From NCBI RefSeq assembly GCF_000518865.1, contig NZ_JAEK01000004.1, positions 1 to 64,000 of the forward strand: a DNA stretch of 64,000 nt, in the 5' to 3' direction. The notes beneath the pieces are model-generated. The model did no database searches. It was given only the letters and a program-made list of their open reading frames with translations, and was not told the origin of the DNA. Position 1 is the stretch's first letter, and each line of letters starts with the position of its first letter. This DNA comes from Bacillus sp. J37 (GTDB taxonomy: Bacteria > Bacillota > Bacilli > Bacillales > Bacillaceae). Position numbers and translations under genes: made by a program. Positions 33,690 through 42,848 of this stretch are shown piece after piece.

Positions 33690-34684
33690 TGGCAAGAACA
33701 AATAGAACGATTGTTCAGTGGCTACGATGGCCAATTCACTACCGAATTACCATTATTGTTCTCCTTATTGTGCTTATATTTGGGGAAATCATTTCACTCG
33801 TTGAACCTGATGAGTTCCCTACAATTTTTGATGGAATTTGGTGGGCTGTTGTCACTGTTTCGACGGTAGGATTTGGAGATTATGTACCGCAAACCTATGT
33901 TGGCAGAGGAATTGCTATGCTCATGATATTAGCCGGGGCCAGCTTTGTAACCGCCTATTTTGCGAGTGTGTCTACAGCAGCAATAAAAAGGCAGCATTCT
34001 TATCTGGAAGGAAGAGTACGGTTTACTGGGAAAAATCATGTTGTATTAATTGGATGGAATGAGAAGGCAAAAGAAATGGTTGAATCTCTCCAAACAGTAA
34101 AACCTTTTAAACAAATTGTCCTTATAGATGAATCATTGAAAGAATCACCTTTAATTGAGAATGTTCATTTCATTAAAGGAAACCCGATACACGATGATAC
34201 CTTATTAAAAGCAAAGGTGCTGGAAGCTGATGCTGCGATCATAACCGCCGATCAGCACAAAAACGAACAAGACGCTGATATGTGTTCTATTCTCGTCTTA
34301 TTAGCTTTAAAAGGGATTAATCCTAACCTGTATTGTGTTATTGAGATATTAACTGAACAGCAAACGAATAATGCAACAAGAGCAGGAGCAGATGAAATCA
34401 TTAAAACCTATAAACTAACAAGTCATTTGATGATGAGCAGCTACCTGGCGAAAAGCGGATTATCATCTTTTTACTCTGAATTTAACCCGGCCAACGGGAA
34501 TTCTTTCAAAGTCCTTCCGGCTGATCAACGGCTAATAGGAAAAACCTTTAAAGAAGCAAGTTATGAACTTTTGAAAAATGAATCAATTTTAATTGGAATA
34601 AAAAGAGGAGATGAAGCAAAAGTAAATCCGCCTCTCTCCTTTACCATTCAACAAGATGATTACTTAATTGTCTTTACCCACTAA
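33689..34684 (+). CDS. yugO: Potassium channel YugO
   Basis: A 331-residue two-helix K+ channel with pore helix and selectivity filter TVSTVGFGDYVPQ between membrane segments (about 20-40 and 75-95), followed by an RCK/TrkA-N domain (from about 115, VVLIGWNEKAKEMV) and a TrkA-C domain. In B. subtilis this channel carries electrical signals in biofilms. Translationally coupled to mstX. It converges with yugN and overlaps its stop by four bases. Confidence 0.95.
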   Translation: MARTNRTIVQWLRWPIHYRITIIVLLIVLIFGEIISLVEPDEFPTIFDGIWWAVVTVSTVGFGDYVPQTYVGRGIAMLMILAGASFVTAYFASVSTAAIKRQHSYLEGRVRFTGKNHVVLIGWNEKAKEMVESLQTVKPFKQIVLIDESLKESPLIENVHFIKGNPIHDDTLLKAKVLEADAAIITADQHKNEQDADMCSILVLLALKGINPNLYCVIEILTEQQTNNATRAGADEIIKTYKLTSHLMMSSYLAKSGLSSFYSEFNPANGNSFKVLPADQRLIGKTFKEASYELLKNESILIGIKRGDEAKVNPPLSFTIQQDDYLIVFTH

Positions 34685-35085
34685 TCTAATAATTCAGCCT
34701 CAAGCTCTTTCACAAGTGCCTTCCCTAAATCAAGATATTCTTTAGGGAAGGTTGCATCCTTATCAACCGGCTCCTGAAACTGATCAAAGGAAGCACTAAA
34801 GTTTCCAATATGAACATGGTCATCTAAACCAATTTGATATTTATGTGATAAAAGAAAAGGTGTTCCAAGCTTAACTGTTGTATTACGTGAGTCAAGCTGC
34901 CCATCTACTGCTGTAAATGGAATTCTTAAAAATTGATAGCCAACTTCTGAATCAATTTTATAATCGAAAGACCCGTGGTCATAATCCCAATTTCCCCCAA
35001 TATCATATCCCAAAGGCTTAAGTGTTTGTTCTAAATTATATAATTGAAATGTTTGTCCTTCTAATCTTGAACGAACCTCAATCAT
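34681..35085 (-). CDS. yugN: YugN-like protein
   Basis: A 134-residue cytosolic protein of the YugN family (EVRSRLEGQTFQLYNLEQ; then GNWDYDHGSFDYKID). Function unknown. The ATG at 35085 is preceded by GGAGGG; an upstream ATG at 35118 would start within that leader. Lies between yugO and pgi as in B. subtilis. Confidence 0.88.
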   Translation of the reverse strand: MIEVRSRLEGQTFQLYNLEQTLKPLGYDIGGNWDYDHGSFDYKIDSEVGYQFLRIPFTAVDGQLDSRNTTVKLGTPFLLSHKYQIGLDDHVHIGNFSASFDQFQEPVDKDATFPKEYLDLGKALVKELEAELLD

Positions 35086-35151
35086 GGCAAACCCTCCTTT
35101 TTCTTTAGATTTGCCCATTTATGAAAAAACATGCTTTCGTGCAGCGCACAA

Positions 35152-35189
35152 ATTAAAAAGGCCGACAATTACACTTGTCAGCCCTTCAT
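35152..35189 (-). terminator. pgi terminator
   Basis: On the minus strand GGGCTGACAA pairs with TTGTCGGCC (G-U pairs allowed) across a short loop, followed by TTTTTAATTT. Lies 10 bases beyond the pgi stop codon. Confidence 0.75.
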
Positions 35190-35197
35190 TACCTAAA

Positions 35198-36550
35198 TTA
35201 TTTTTCTAAACGTTTTTCAAGCTCTGCTTTCTTCTCTTCAAAACCAGGTTTACCAAGTAATGCAAACATATTTACTTTATAGGCTTCAACACCTGGTTGA
35301 TCAAATGGGTTCACTCCTAATAAGTAACCACTCATTGCACATGCTTTTTCGAAGAAATATACTAAGTAACCAAATGTGTACTCGTCCATTTGTGGAATAG
35401 ATACAACTAAGTTTGGTACACCGCCGTCAGTATGAGCAAGCATTGTCCCTTGGAATGCCTTTTTGTTAACAAAATCAACTGATTTTCCAGCAAGGTAATT
35501 TAATCCGTCTAGATCACTTTCTTCAGCTTCAACAATTAGTTCATGGCGAGGAGCTTCAACATTAATAACTGTTTCAAAAATGTCGCGACGGCCTTCTTGA
35601 ACATATTGACCTAATGAATGCAGATCTGTTGAGAAGTTGGCTGAAGAAGGATAAATTCCTTTTTGGTCTTTTCCTTCACTTTCACCAAATAGTTGTTTCC
35701 ACCATTCTGCAAAGTATTGAAGACCAGGCTCATAGTTAATAAGCATTTCGATTGTTTTTCCTTTATTATAAAGAACGTTACGTACAGCCGCATATTGGTA
35801 GGCAGGGTTTTCTTCAAGCTCTGACTTACCAAAGTCATCACTAGCTGCTGCTGCCCCATTCATCATCGCTTCAATATCCACTCCAGTAACAGCAATTGGA
35901 AGTAACCCTACAGCTGTTAAGACAGAATATCTTCCACCAACATCATCAGGAATAATAAATGATTCATATCCTTCCTCTGTTGCAAGCGTTTTAAGAGCAC
36001 CACGTGCTTTATCTGTTGTTGCATATATACGTTGCTTTGCTTCAGATTTTCCATACTTTTCTTCAAGAAGCTTTCTGAAGATACGGAACGCTAATGCAGG
36101 TTCAGTTGTCGTTCCTGATTTAGAAATAACATTGATTGAGAAATCTTTACCTTCTAATAAATCATGAAGATCCTTCATATATGTAGAACTGATGTTATTA
36201 CCAACAAAGATCACTTGTGGAGTTTTTCTTTGTTCTTTTGATAAAGAATTGTAGAAAGAATGGTTCAGCATTTCAATTGCTGCACGAGCTCCTAAGTATG
36301 AGCCTCCAATTCCAATAACAAGAAGAACGTCAGAATCATTTTTAATTTTTTCAGCACTTTTTTGAATACGTGCGAATTCTTCTTTATCATAGTTTTTCGG
36401 TAGATCCACCCAACCTAAGAAGTCACTACCAGCGCCAGTTTGTTCATGGATAGAATGGTGTGCAACTTTTACAAAGTCACGTAAGTATGTAATTTCATGT
36501 TCGTTAAAAAAAGATAAGGCATTCGAGTAGTCAAAGCGTACATGCGTCAT
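35198..36550 (-). CDS. pgi: Glucose-6-phosphate isomerase
   Basis: A 450-residue enzyme interconverting glucose-6-phosphate and fructose-6-phosphate. The substrate-binding [13 protein letters not shown] ([11 protein letters not shown]), the [12 protein letters not shown] motif and the catalytic region [14 protein letters not shown] are present. The frame is open to 36598, but the ATG at 36550 follows GGAGGAAAAAC and gives the exact family length. A cre site lies about 90 bases upstream. Confidence 0.96.
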   Translation of the reverse strand: MTHVRFDYSNALSFFNEHEITYLRDFVKVAHHSIHEQTGAGSDFLGWVDLPKNYDKEEFARIQKSAEKIKNDSDVLLVIGIGGSYLGARAAIEMLNHSFYNSLSKEQRKTPQVIFVGNNISSTYMKDLHDLLEGKDFSINVISKSGTTTEPALAFRIFRKLLEEKYGKSEAKQRIYATTDKARGALKTLATEEGYESFIIPDDVGGRYSVLTAVGLLPIAVTGVDIEAMMNGAAAASDDFGKSELEENPAYQYAAVRNVLYNKGKTIEMLINYEPGLQYFAEWWKQLFGESEGKDQKGIYPSSANFSTDLHSLGQYVQEGRRDIFETVINVEAPRHELIVEAEESDLDGLNYLAGKSVDFVNKKAFQGTMLAHTDGGVPNLVVSIPQMDEYTFGYLVYFFEKACAMSGYLLGVNPFDQPGVEAYKVNMFALLGKPGFEEKKAELEKRLEK

Positions 36551-36639
36551 AACAGTTTTTCCTCCATTAATCATCATTATATTATAGCTTATTATCACTT
36601 TATCTAAACTGATAGGTTAAATCAAGCAAAGATATCAAT

Positions 36640-36653
36640 TGTAAACGTTATCA
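36640..36653. promoter_or_regulatory. CcpA cre site upstream of pgi
   Basis: TGTAAACGTTATCA fits the catabolite-responsive element consensus TGWAARCGYTWWCW at every position. It lies upstream of the likely pgi promoter, so it could activate rather than repress. The rest of the 369-base interval 36551-36919 holds a repeat (36723-36761), a palindrome (36854-36867) and the yugJ terminator. Confidence 0.65.
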
Positions 36654-36712
36654 CTCTGTTTTATTTTTCATAATACTTTTGCATGCTCTTTTTTTTAAAA
36701 ATTTATATAAGT

Positions 36713-36761
36713 GCGAGAATTAGTTCGTTCCATTGCGCTGCAGACTCTCGCTTCATTCCAC
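36713..36761. repeat. Short copy of a palindromic intergenic repeat
   Basis: Read on the minus strand, 36761-36723 begins GTGGAATGAAGCG and ends GCGCAATGGAACGAAC, the same two ends as the longer element at 52431-52525 with the middle deleted. An outer GCGAGA/TCTCGC pair (36713-36718, 36746-36751) adds a stem. Confidence 0.6.
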
Positions 36762-36885
36762 TATAGTTTTCATAGTTTAATAGCAGCCTAGTTTTTTTAC
36801 ACTTAGACTGATATCAAATAATTTATCGTTCTAATATATTGACCAAAGAGTGGCTGAATTAATTCAGTACAAATAACTTGTCATG

Positions 36886-36916
36886 AAAAAAGAAAACACG
36901 GAGAACCCGTGTTTTC
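36886..36916 (-). terminator. yugJ terminator
   Basis: AAAACACGG (36893-36901) pairs with CCGTGTTTT (36907-36915); the minus strand continues CTTTTTTC. Confidence 0.88.
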
Positions 36917-36919
36917 CCT

Positions 36920-38083
36920 TTATAAAGAAGCCGTTAAAATAGCAACAACATCTTCCTTGTTAAGCTTTTTAAAGTTTCCGAATTCACCGTTGACCATGGC
37001 TTTATCTGCCATTAGATCAATATTTTCATCGGTGATGTTATAATCCTGTAATCGGCTTGGAGCACCTATGCTGCTCCAGAATTCACGCAGTCGATCAATT
37101 CCTTCTAAGGCAACAGTTCTGTCATCTTTACCAGTTGGATCAACGTCAAACACGTTTACCGCCAGCTGAACAAAGCGAGAAACATTCACATCAAGATTAT
37201 GCTTCATCCAGTTTGGAAAAAGTATTGCCAGACCACCAGCGTGAGGAATATCATATACAGCAGATACCGCATGCTCAATATTATGACTTGCCCAATCACC
37301 ACGATATCCCATTTGCAACTGTCCATTTAAAGCAATTGTTCCTGAATAAAGAATGGTCTCACGAAGCTCATAATTCTCTAAATCCTCAATTAATTTTGGT
37401 GCTGCTTCAATAACTGTCTTAAGTGTTGATTCGCAAAAGCGGTCTTGTAATGGAGTATTTTTTGTATGATGAAAATATTGTTCAAAAATATGTGACATCA
37501 TATCAACAATTCCATAGACCGTATGATCCTTTGGAACAGAAAATGTATTAACAGGATCTAAAATTGAAAATTTAGGAAAAGTCAGCGGACTTCCCCAGCC
37601 GTACTTCTCTTTTGTTTCCCAATTTGTAATGACAGATCCTGAATTCATTTCTGAACCAGTTGCAGCTATTGTTAAAACTGTACCAAATGGTAAAGCTTCT
37701 GATGGAATGTGTTTCTTTGTGACAATATCCCAAGCATCACCTTCATATTTCGCCCCGGCAGCAATCGCTTTTGTGCAGTCAATAACGCTGCCTCCACCTA
37801 CTGCTAATATAAAATCTATGTTTTCCTCTTTACAAATTTCAACTCCGCGATGAACCGTTGACAATCTTGGATTCGGTTCAACCCCGGCTAATTCAAACAA
37901 TTGAAGATTGGATTTATTCAGTATCTCAACAACTTGGTCATATAGACCGTTACGTTTAATGCTTCCTCCACCATAAACAAGTAGTACATTCCTTCCATAC
38001 TTAGGAACCTCTGCTTCTAATTGCTCGACTTGTCCCTTACCAAAAATAAGTTTTGTGGGATTATAATATGTAAAGTTTTCCAT
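36920..38083 (-). CDS. yugJ: Iron-type alcohol (butanol) dehydrogenase YugJ
   Basis: A 387-residue NAD(P)H-dependent group III alcohol dehydrogenase. NAD motif [16 protein letters not shown], the family segment [17 protein letters not shown] and the metal-binding HDI/HAGGLA region ([19 protein letters not shown]) are present, with further His residues at HIFEQYFHH. Reduces aldehydes such as butyraldehyde in relatives. Synteny with pgi fits yugJ or its paralogue yugK; only one copy is here. Ends in its own terminator. Confidence 0.9.
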   Translation of the reverse strand: MENFTYYNPTKLIFGKGQVEQLEAEVPKYGRNVLLVYGGGSIKRNGLYDQVVEILNKSNLQLFELAGVEPNPRLSTVHRGVEICKEENIDFILAVGGGSVIDCTKAIAAGAKYEGDAWDIVTKKHIPSEALPFGTVLTIAATGSEMNSGSVITNWETKEKYGWGSPLTFPKFSILDPVNTFSVPKDHTVYGIVDMMSHIFEQYFHHTKNTPLQDRFCESTLKTVIEAAPKLIEDLENYELRETILYSGTIALNGQLQMGYRGDWASHNIEHAVSAVYDIPHAGGLAILFPNWMKHNLDVNVSRFVQLAVNVFDVDPTGKDDRTVALEGIDRLREFWSSIGAPSRLQDYNITDENIDLMADKAMVNGEFGNFKKLNKEDVVAILTASL

Positions 38084-38225
38084 TCATTATCGCCTCCATA
38101 TTTAGATTATGTAATTTTCACGTTTTCTTGTAAAGAAATGTGCATGAGAAGAAAAAAATTTCTTGAATAGAAATGATTATTTTTCACAACATAATAATGT
38201 AGTTCACAACTAAGGAGGTTGCACA

Positions 38226-38456
38226 ATGAGCGCAATTCAACGTATAGCACTTGTACTTACAATAATCGGAGCCATTAACTGGGGGTTAATCGGATTCTTT
38301 CAATTCGATTTAGTAGCCTCTATCTTTGGTGGACAAACGTCAGCACTATCAAGAATTATCTACGGATTAGTTGGTATTGCTGGCTTAATCAACCTTGGGC
38401 TATTATTTAAGCCTTCTGAAGAAGTGTCAAGAGAACCACGTCCTGAAGCAAGATAA
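38226..38456 (+). CDS. yuzA: DUF378 membrane protein YuzA
   Basis: A 76-residue protein with two membrane helices and the DUF378 signature TIIGAINWGLIGFFQFDLVA and GLVGIAGLINLGLLF. Function unknown. RBS AAGGAGG. Sits between yugJ and yugI as in B. subtilis. Confidence 0.92.
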   Translation: MSAIQRIALVLTIIGAINWGLIGFFQFDLVASIFGGQTSALSRIIYGLVGIAGLINLGLLFKPSEEVSREPRPEAR

Positions 38457-38460
38457 ACAC

Positions 38461-38573
38461 AAAAGCGCAAGCGCCTTGGTTAGCCTCGGGCAAATAAGAC
38501 GATTTTGAATAGAAGGCGTTCTTTTCCTTCAATTCTAAATTAGCTAGGCGCTGGATCTGGATGTCAAAGCGGT
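38461..38573. repeat. Imperfect palindromic intergenic repeat
   Basis: The ends AAGCGCAAGCGCCTTGG and GCTAGGCGCTGGATCTGG are imperfect reverse complements. The centre is an inverted repeat, TTGAATAGAAGG (38505-38516) with CCTTCAATTC (38526-38535) around CGTTCTTTT. It resembles a dispersed repeat I have seen in Bacillus intergenic regions. Related centres lie at 60158-60187 and 60908-60956. Confidence 0.65.
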
Positions 38574-38610
38574 TATCAAGTTCTTGCAGTTAATAATGTC
38601 ATAAACAAGG

Positions 38611-38643
38611 TAGAAAAGACTAACACTACGTTAGTCTTTTCTA
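38611..38643. terminator. Terminator in the yuzA-yugI interval, first hairpin
   Basis: TAGAAAAGACTAAC (38611-38624) pairs with GTTAGTCTTTTCTA (38630-38643), a perfect 14-bp stem, mainly for plus-strand transcription from yuzA. Confidence 0.75.
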
Positions 38644-38654
38644 TTTAGGTAAAC

Positions 38655-38690
38655 AAAAGGATGTCCGCAAAGTATGTGGACATCCTTTTT
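38655..38690. terminator. yugI terminator, second hairpin
   Basis: AAAAGGATGTCC (38655-38666) pairs with GGACATCCTTTT (38678-38689), with T-runs on both strands. Confidence 0.85.
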
Positions 38691-38701
38691 ACCGTTCATT
38701 C

Positions 38702-39100
38702 TTATTTTTTTACTTCTTCGCGTTTTGATTGCTCAATCCACTCTTCTAGTTTATCCTTTAATGTATTAAAACCTTGAGGAGTTTCAGTCTCAGCCTTAAC
38801 AGTCGCTTGACGTTTTTTTGGTTTTTTAGGAGCTTCCTTTTTCTCTTCAACAGGTGCTTCTTGAGTTGCACGGATTGATAAGCTAATTTTTCCTGATTTC
38901 TCGTCAATTGAAAGAACTTTCACTTGCACTTCATCATTTACATTTAAGTGTTCGTTTACATCCTTAACAAAACCATGTGTAATTTCAGAGATGTGTACTA
39001 GTCCTTGTGTTTCTTCATCAAGTGCAACGAATGCTCCGTATGGTTGAATTCCTGTTACTTTTCCTGTATGAACACTACCTATTTCAAACTTAGTTGTCAT
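38702..39100 (-). CDS. yugI: S1-domain protein YugI (general stress protein 13)
   Basis: A 132-residue protein with one S1 RNA-binding domain (residues about 5-75: GSVHTGKVTGIQPYGAFVAL, GLVHISEI, VKVLSIDEKSGKISLSI), a lysine/proline-rich linker and a short acidic helix. Binds ribosomes or RNA in relatives. ATG 39100 has TAGGAGTG upstream; the frame extends to 39148 without a better start. Confidence 0.92.
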   Translation of the reverse strand: MTTKFEIGSVHTGKVTGIQPYGAFVALDEETQGLVHISEITHGFVKDVNEHLNVNDEVQVKVLSIDEKSGKISLSIRATQEAPVEEKKEAPKKPKKRQATVKAETETPQGFNTLKDKLEEWIEQSKREEVKK

Positions 39101-39221
39101 ATTTAACACTCCTATTTTTCTTATATTTATATGTCCCAATATACGCAATTAAAAATTATACCACAGCTTAATGCATTTGACAAAAGATTTTGAACTGCTC
39201 TCACAATGTAGTATACCCTAA

Positions 39222-39248
39222 AAAAAGCAACGATGAACCCGTTGCTTT
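39222..39248 (-). terminator. Terminator of the sigma operon
   Basis: AAAGCAACG (39224-39232) pairs with CGTTGCTTT (39240-39248), overlapping the stop codon of the anti-sigma-like gene; the minus strand continues TTTTTAGGG. Confidence 0.82.
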
Positions 39249-40923
39249 AAAATAGTGACCGATGTTCTACTTTTGGAACTCCATCTTCAAGTCGAAGCTT
39301 GAGCTGAGCTGTTTCTCCATCTTTTTTAATATAAATATGCTCAATCCTTTCTCCATTTTGTGTATAGGTGATATCAACCATTTTCACTTCATTTGATAAA
39401 TGTTGAATATCAAAGCCCGCATTATTTATCTCAGATGTGAATTGCTCAAGTGTTGGTACATCAGCCTCTCGACCTTTATAAATTAAAGCATATGCCATTT
39501 CGTAGTCCTCTTTTTCAAGAGCATGCATATACATTCTCACTACAACCAAATCAATTGTATTGTTACCAGCAAAAGGACCATCCAATAGCTGATTATTTTC
39601 AGTTTCTTTGTAGGATTTATATGTTTCCATCATTTGGTCTGTCAACGGTAAAAGATTCACACTTAATCCGTTTGGAACAGCTTTTAAGTTGGATGGAATA
39701 AGGGTTTCTACCTCTTTTTTTAAATCGTCTGTTAATTGATTGTCTTGGTCTCTGAGTTTATGCAAAAAGACCTGTACAATCTTAGATGTTTCACTGTTAG
39801 GGTTTGCTGAAATAAACCGATCAAACTCGTTTAGTGTTTCTTCCTCAATATATCCCTGTTCATTTACTATTGGAGTATTGTTTAACCCGGTCAAATAATA
39901 CTGAACCCATAGTTGGTATAATGACTTTAATTCATAAAGGTCTACAAAATTTGGATTTTTTAAGATAATGCCCTCTAAAAGAATGATTCTCTCCTCAAGC
40001 TCTTTCCTAGTAATAATTAAAGCACCATCAGACGCAATTTTAGCTCCTTGCTTAATGTCAAGATAACCCTGTATTTCCTTTGACATATGACCATTAAAAG
40101 CTTCTAAGATTTTTGTATAGTCAATCTTAAAATAAATGGTACCTTCACCATCATCTATAAAGATATATCCTATACGTTTCATTTCTTCAACTAAATCAAC
40201 ATATTCTTTAGAGCTGCTGCTAAAATCAGGTGAATTTAACTTCTCCACATATTCGGATATGTTTGTTACTTCTGCTTGATTCTCTTCATAAACTTTTTGC
40301 CATTTATTTGTATATCTTTCTTTCAGATATTCCAGCTTTTCAATATATTTGATAATTTCCTCGTCACTCACTTGATCGTCTTCAGCCATGGTACGGATTA
40401 ATTCAAATTCTTCGTTAGGGAGAGATACACGTAAATCAATGATTTGCTTTACATTGTCCGAGTAATTTTTCAGCTCAGTTTGCGTTTTGTACGATGTTCG
40501 CTCTTCAAATTTTTGAACAGCTTCTTTGGCTTCCTGTACAAATGCATATTGTTCCACATCCTGAAAACCTAGTTCTTCTTCAAGCTCATCCACTTTTCTT
40601 TCATAATATCCTCTTATTTCGTTTATTGCATTCTCAATGTCATTGGCTGTTACGAGCTGATTTTCAGTTGTATTCTGAGAAGGTGGTGAGTTTGTACCTG
40701 TATTTTCAGGCTGAGTTAATAGCTGTGTTGCTAGTAAGCCGGCAATGAACAAAACTCCGATAAATGATGCGACATAAGGTAATGTGAGCTTTACTTTCCG
40801 CTTATATGGTTTTTCTGCTTTTTTTACTTCCCCGACAATTTTTTCGACAGAAGAGATCGTTGACATTTGGTCATATGAGTTCTTCAGATTCTTCATTTTT
40901 TCTTCAAATAATTTGTCATCCAT
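39247..40923 (-). CDS. Large anti-sigma-factor-like membrane protein
   Basis: A protein of about 558 residues. A cytoplasmic N-terminus of about 47 residues with paired charged helices, a single membrane segment (about 48-66, LPYVASFIGVLFIAGLLAT) and a long mostly helical extracellular part with coiled stretches (about 90-540). No zinc-binding HxxxCxxC anti-sigma motif is seen. It overlaps the upstream ECF sigma gene by 8 bases, the usual position of an anti-sigma factor. The extracellular domain is far longer than in most anti-sigma proteins and I do not recognise it. ATG 40923 is preferred over 40932. Confidence 0.72.
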   Translation of the reverse strand: MDDKLFEEKMKNLKNSYDQMSTISSVEKIVGEVKKAEKPYKRKVKLTLPYVASFIGVLFIAGLLATQLLTQPENTGTNSPPSQNTTENQLVTANDIENAINEIRGYYERKVDELEEELGFQDVEQYAFVQEAKEAVQKFEERTSYKTQTELKNYSDNVKQIIDLRVSLPNEEFELIRTMAEDDQVSDEEIIKYIEKLEYLKERYTNKWQKVYEENQAEVTNISEYVEKLNSPDFSSSSKEYVDLVEEMKRIGYIFIDDGEGTIYFKIDYTKILEAFNGHMSKEIQGYLDIKQGAKIASDGALIITRKELEERIILLEGIILKNPNFVDLYELKSLYQLWVQYYLTGLNNTPIVNEQGYIEEETLNEFDRFISANPNSETSKIVQVFLHKLRDQDNQLTDDLKKEVETLIPSNLKAVPNGLSVNLLPLTDQMMETYKSYKETENNQLLDGPFAGNNTIDLVVVRMYMHALEKEDYEMAYALIYKGREADVPTLEQFTSEINNAGFDIQHLSNEVKMVDITYTQNGERIEHIYIKKDGETAQLKLRLEDGVPKVEHRSLF

Positions 40924-41476
40924 AAATGTCACCTTCCTTCTTCTTGAACTCTTCTATAACTTTCTTTAGCATGGTTTTTCCTCTGAGAATCCTTGTTTTA
41001 ACAGTTGATAACGAAATGGACATAATATCAGCGATTTCTTCATATTTTTTTTCATGAAAGTAAAATAGTACGATTGGAACTCGGTATTTTTCATCCAGTT
41101 TTTGAATGGCTAAATGCAGCATCCGGTCTTCTTCATTTCGAATCACTTCTGCTTCAGTTTCAGGATAGTCATCATTTCTAAGATCCTGTTGTATTTTAAA
41201 TACCTTACGAAGGTTGGACTGTCGTTTCCGAGCAAAGTCTCTCGTGACATTTAAGGTGATTTTATATAACCACGTTGAAAATTTAGCTTTTGTAAATTGA
41301 TCAAGAAACCGATATACGCGAATAAATACTTCCTGTGTAATATCTTCAATTTCATCCTGCCTATTTCCTAATTGGTAGGCAAATTTCTCAACAACGGGAT
41401 AATGCATCTCTACTAGTTGCTGAAATGCATTCATATTGCCTTGTTTCGCTTTTTTGATTAAGTCATCTTCAATCAT
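40916..41476 (-). CDS. ECF-type RNA polymerase sigma factor
   Basis: A 186-residue sigma-70 factor of the ECF group. Region 2 includes DEIEDITQEVFIRVYRFLDQF and FSTWLYKITLNVTRDFARK; region 4 includes YEEIADIMSISLSTVKTRILRGK. The ATG at 41476 follows GGAGGG; the frame opens further upstream without support. It starts a two-gene operon with the anti-sigma-like protein. I cannot equate it with a named B. subtilis ECF factor, and B. subtilis lacks an ECF gene at this position. Confidence 0.92.
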   Translation of the reverse strand: MIEDDLIKKAKQGNMNAFQQLVEMHYPVVEKFAYQLGNRQDEIEDITQEVFIRVYRFLDQFTKAKFSTWLYKITLNVTRDFARKRQSNLRKVFKIQQDLRNDDYPETEAEVIRNEEDRMLHLAIQKLDEKYRVPIVLFYFHEKKYEEIADIMSISLSTVKTRILRGKTMLKKVIEEFKKKEGDIYG

Positions 41477-41505
41477 GTTACACTGCCCTCCTCTTTCACT
41501 CATTA

Positions 41506-41532
41506 AACGGATGGTTACAGGAATTTGTTGCA
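41506..41532 (-). promoter_or_regulatory. Candidate ECF-type autoregulatory promoter
   Basis: On the minus strand TGCAAC (41532-41527), 17 bases and CGTT (41509-41506), close to the TGAAAC-N16/17-CGT(A/C) pattern of Bacillus ECF factors, 30 bases upstream of the sigma gene start codon. Confidence 0.45.
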
Positions 41533-41599
41533 CATTTGAATGGAACTGGATTGGAGAAATAAAATGAGGAAAAAACAAAAAAATGTGTTTAATATATAC

Positions 41600-41655
41600 A
41601 AAAAGAGGGGAATACTATATCCATAAGGCTTTCTAGTATTCCCCCCCTTTTTTTC
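41600..41655. terminator. Terminator after alaT
   Basis: GGGGAATACTA (41607-41617) pairs with TAGTATTCCCC (41634-41644). Minus-strand tail TCTTTTTG, plus-strand tail CCCTTTTTTTC. It separates alaT from the sigma operon. Confidence 0.8.
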
Positions 41656-41662
41656 TCTATAT

Positions 41663-41685
41663 ATGCTGACCTAAAAGGTCAGCAT
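41663..41685 (-). terminator. Hairpin overlapping the alaT stop codon
   Basis: ATGCTGACC (41663-41671) pairs with GGTCAGCAT (41677-41685). The TGA stop of alaT lies within the stem; no T-run follows on the minus strand, so the next hairpin is the true terminator. Confidence 0.6.
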
Positions 41686-42848
41686 TTTTTTTGTACAAAA
41701 CGTTGCATTCTTCTCAAAGCTTCTTGGAGTTGCTCTAGGGAAGATGCATAGGAGCAACGGATATACCCCTCTCCACTTTCACCAAAGACACTTCCAGGTA
41801 CAACCGCTACCTTCTCTTCCATTAATAATTCTTCTGCAAATTCTTCTGAAGAAAGATTTGTTTTTTGAATTGATGGGAATGCATAAAAAGCTCCTCCAGG
41901 CACATGACATGAAAGCCCCATTTCATTTAACGCACTAACAAACAGGTTTCTTCGTTGTCTGTAGCTTTTTTTCATATGCATAACATCTTCTTTTCCATTT
42001 TTTATCGCTTCAACTGCAGCATATTGTGCCATTGTTGGAGCACACATCATGGCATATTGATGAATTTTAAGCATAGCACTTAAAAACTCCTGGTTTGCTG
42101 CCACATATCCCAGACGCCAGCCTGTCATTGCAAAACCTTTTGAAAAACCAGAGACAAGAATTGTACGTTCAGCCATACCCTCGATTGAAACAAAGCTTGT
42201 ATATGCTTCATCGTATGTCAACTCTGCATAAATTTCATCTGAGATGACTAATAAATCATGTTTTTCAATAATACTAGCTATTTTTTCAAGGTCCTCTTTA
42301 TTGAGAACTGTTCCGGTTGGATTGCTCGGGGAACACAAAATGATCGCTTTTGTTTTTTCGGTAATTGCCTTTTCCAGATCTGATGGCTGTAATTTAAATT
42401 CCATTTCTCCGCTTGTTTGAACAGAGACAGGAACTCCTCCAGCTAATGAGACAAGAGACGAGTATGCAACAAAACTGGGTTCGATTACAATTACTTCATC
42501 GCCCGGATTTACAATTGCTCTTAATGCAATATCAAGTGCCTGGCTTGCGCCTACTGTAACAAGAATCTCTTCTTTTGCACTGTACGTGATATCTGTTTTT
42601 TCTTTTAGGTAATAGCTAATTTCGTTTCTCAACTCAAGCAATCCAGCATTAGCTGTATAAGATGTATACCCTTGTTCAAGCGAAAGAATACTTGCTTCCC
42701 TTACGTTCCAGGGAGTAACAAAATCAGGCTCACCTACACCTAAGGAGATTACGCCTTCCATGCTAGAAGCCAAGTCAAAAAACTTTCGAATTCCTGATGG
42801 TTTTAAGTTTTTGACTGTACTTGACAGATAATGAGACGGTTCAATCAT
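41679..42848 (-). CDS. alaT: Alanine aminotransferase AlaT (YugH)
   Basis: A 389-residue class I PLP aminotransferase. The PLP-lysine motif is VSGFSKGFAMTGWRLGY, substrate-binding SPSNPTGTV and the arginine in IRCSYASSL are present. In B. subtilis the homologue converts pyruvate and glutamate to alanine. It overlaps the Lrp-type regulator alaR by four bases (ATGA), forming an operon. Confidence 0.9.
   Translation of the reverse strand: MIEPSHYLSSTVKNLKPSGIRKFFDLASSMEGVISLGVGEPDFVTPWNVREASILSLEQGYTSYTANAGLLELRNEISYYLKEKTDITYSAKEEILVTVGASQALDIALRAIVNPGDEVIVIEPSFVAYSSLVSLAGGVPVSVQTSGEMEFKLQPSDLEKAITEKTKAIILCSPSNPTGTVLNKEDLEKIASIIEKHDLLVISDEIYAELTYDEAYTSFVSIEGMAERTILVSGFSKGFAMTGWRLGYVAANQEFLSAMLKIHQYAMMCAPTMAQYAAVEAIKNGKEDVMHMKKSYRQRRNLFVSALNEMGLSCHVPGGAFYAFPSIQKTNLSSEEFAEELLMEEKVAVVPGSVFGESGEGYIRCSYASSLEQLQEALRRMQRFVQKKC

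Noticed and set aside
36854-36867. Perfect 14-bp palindrome CTGAATTAATTCAG as an operator
   Set aside because: It lies over 300 bases upstream of pgi and downstream of yugJ, with no promoter beside it; in AT-rich DNA it may be chance.
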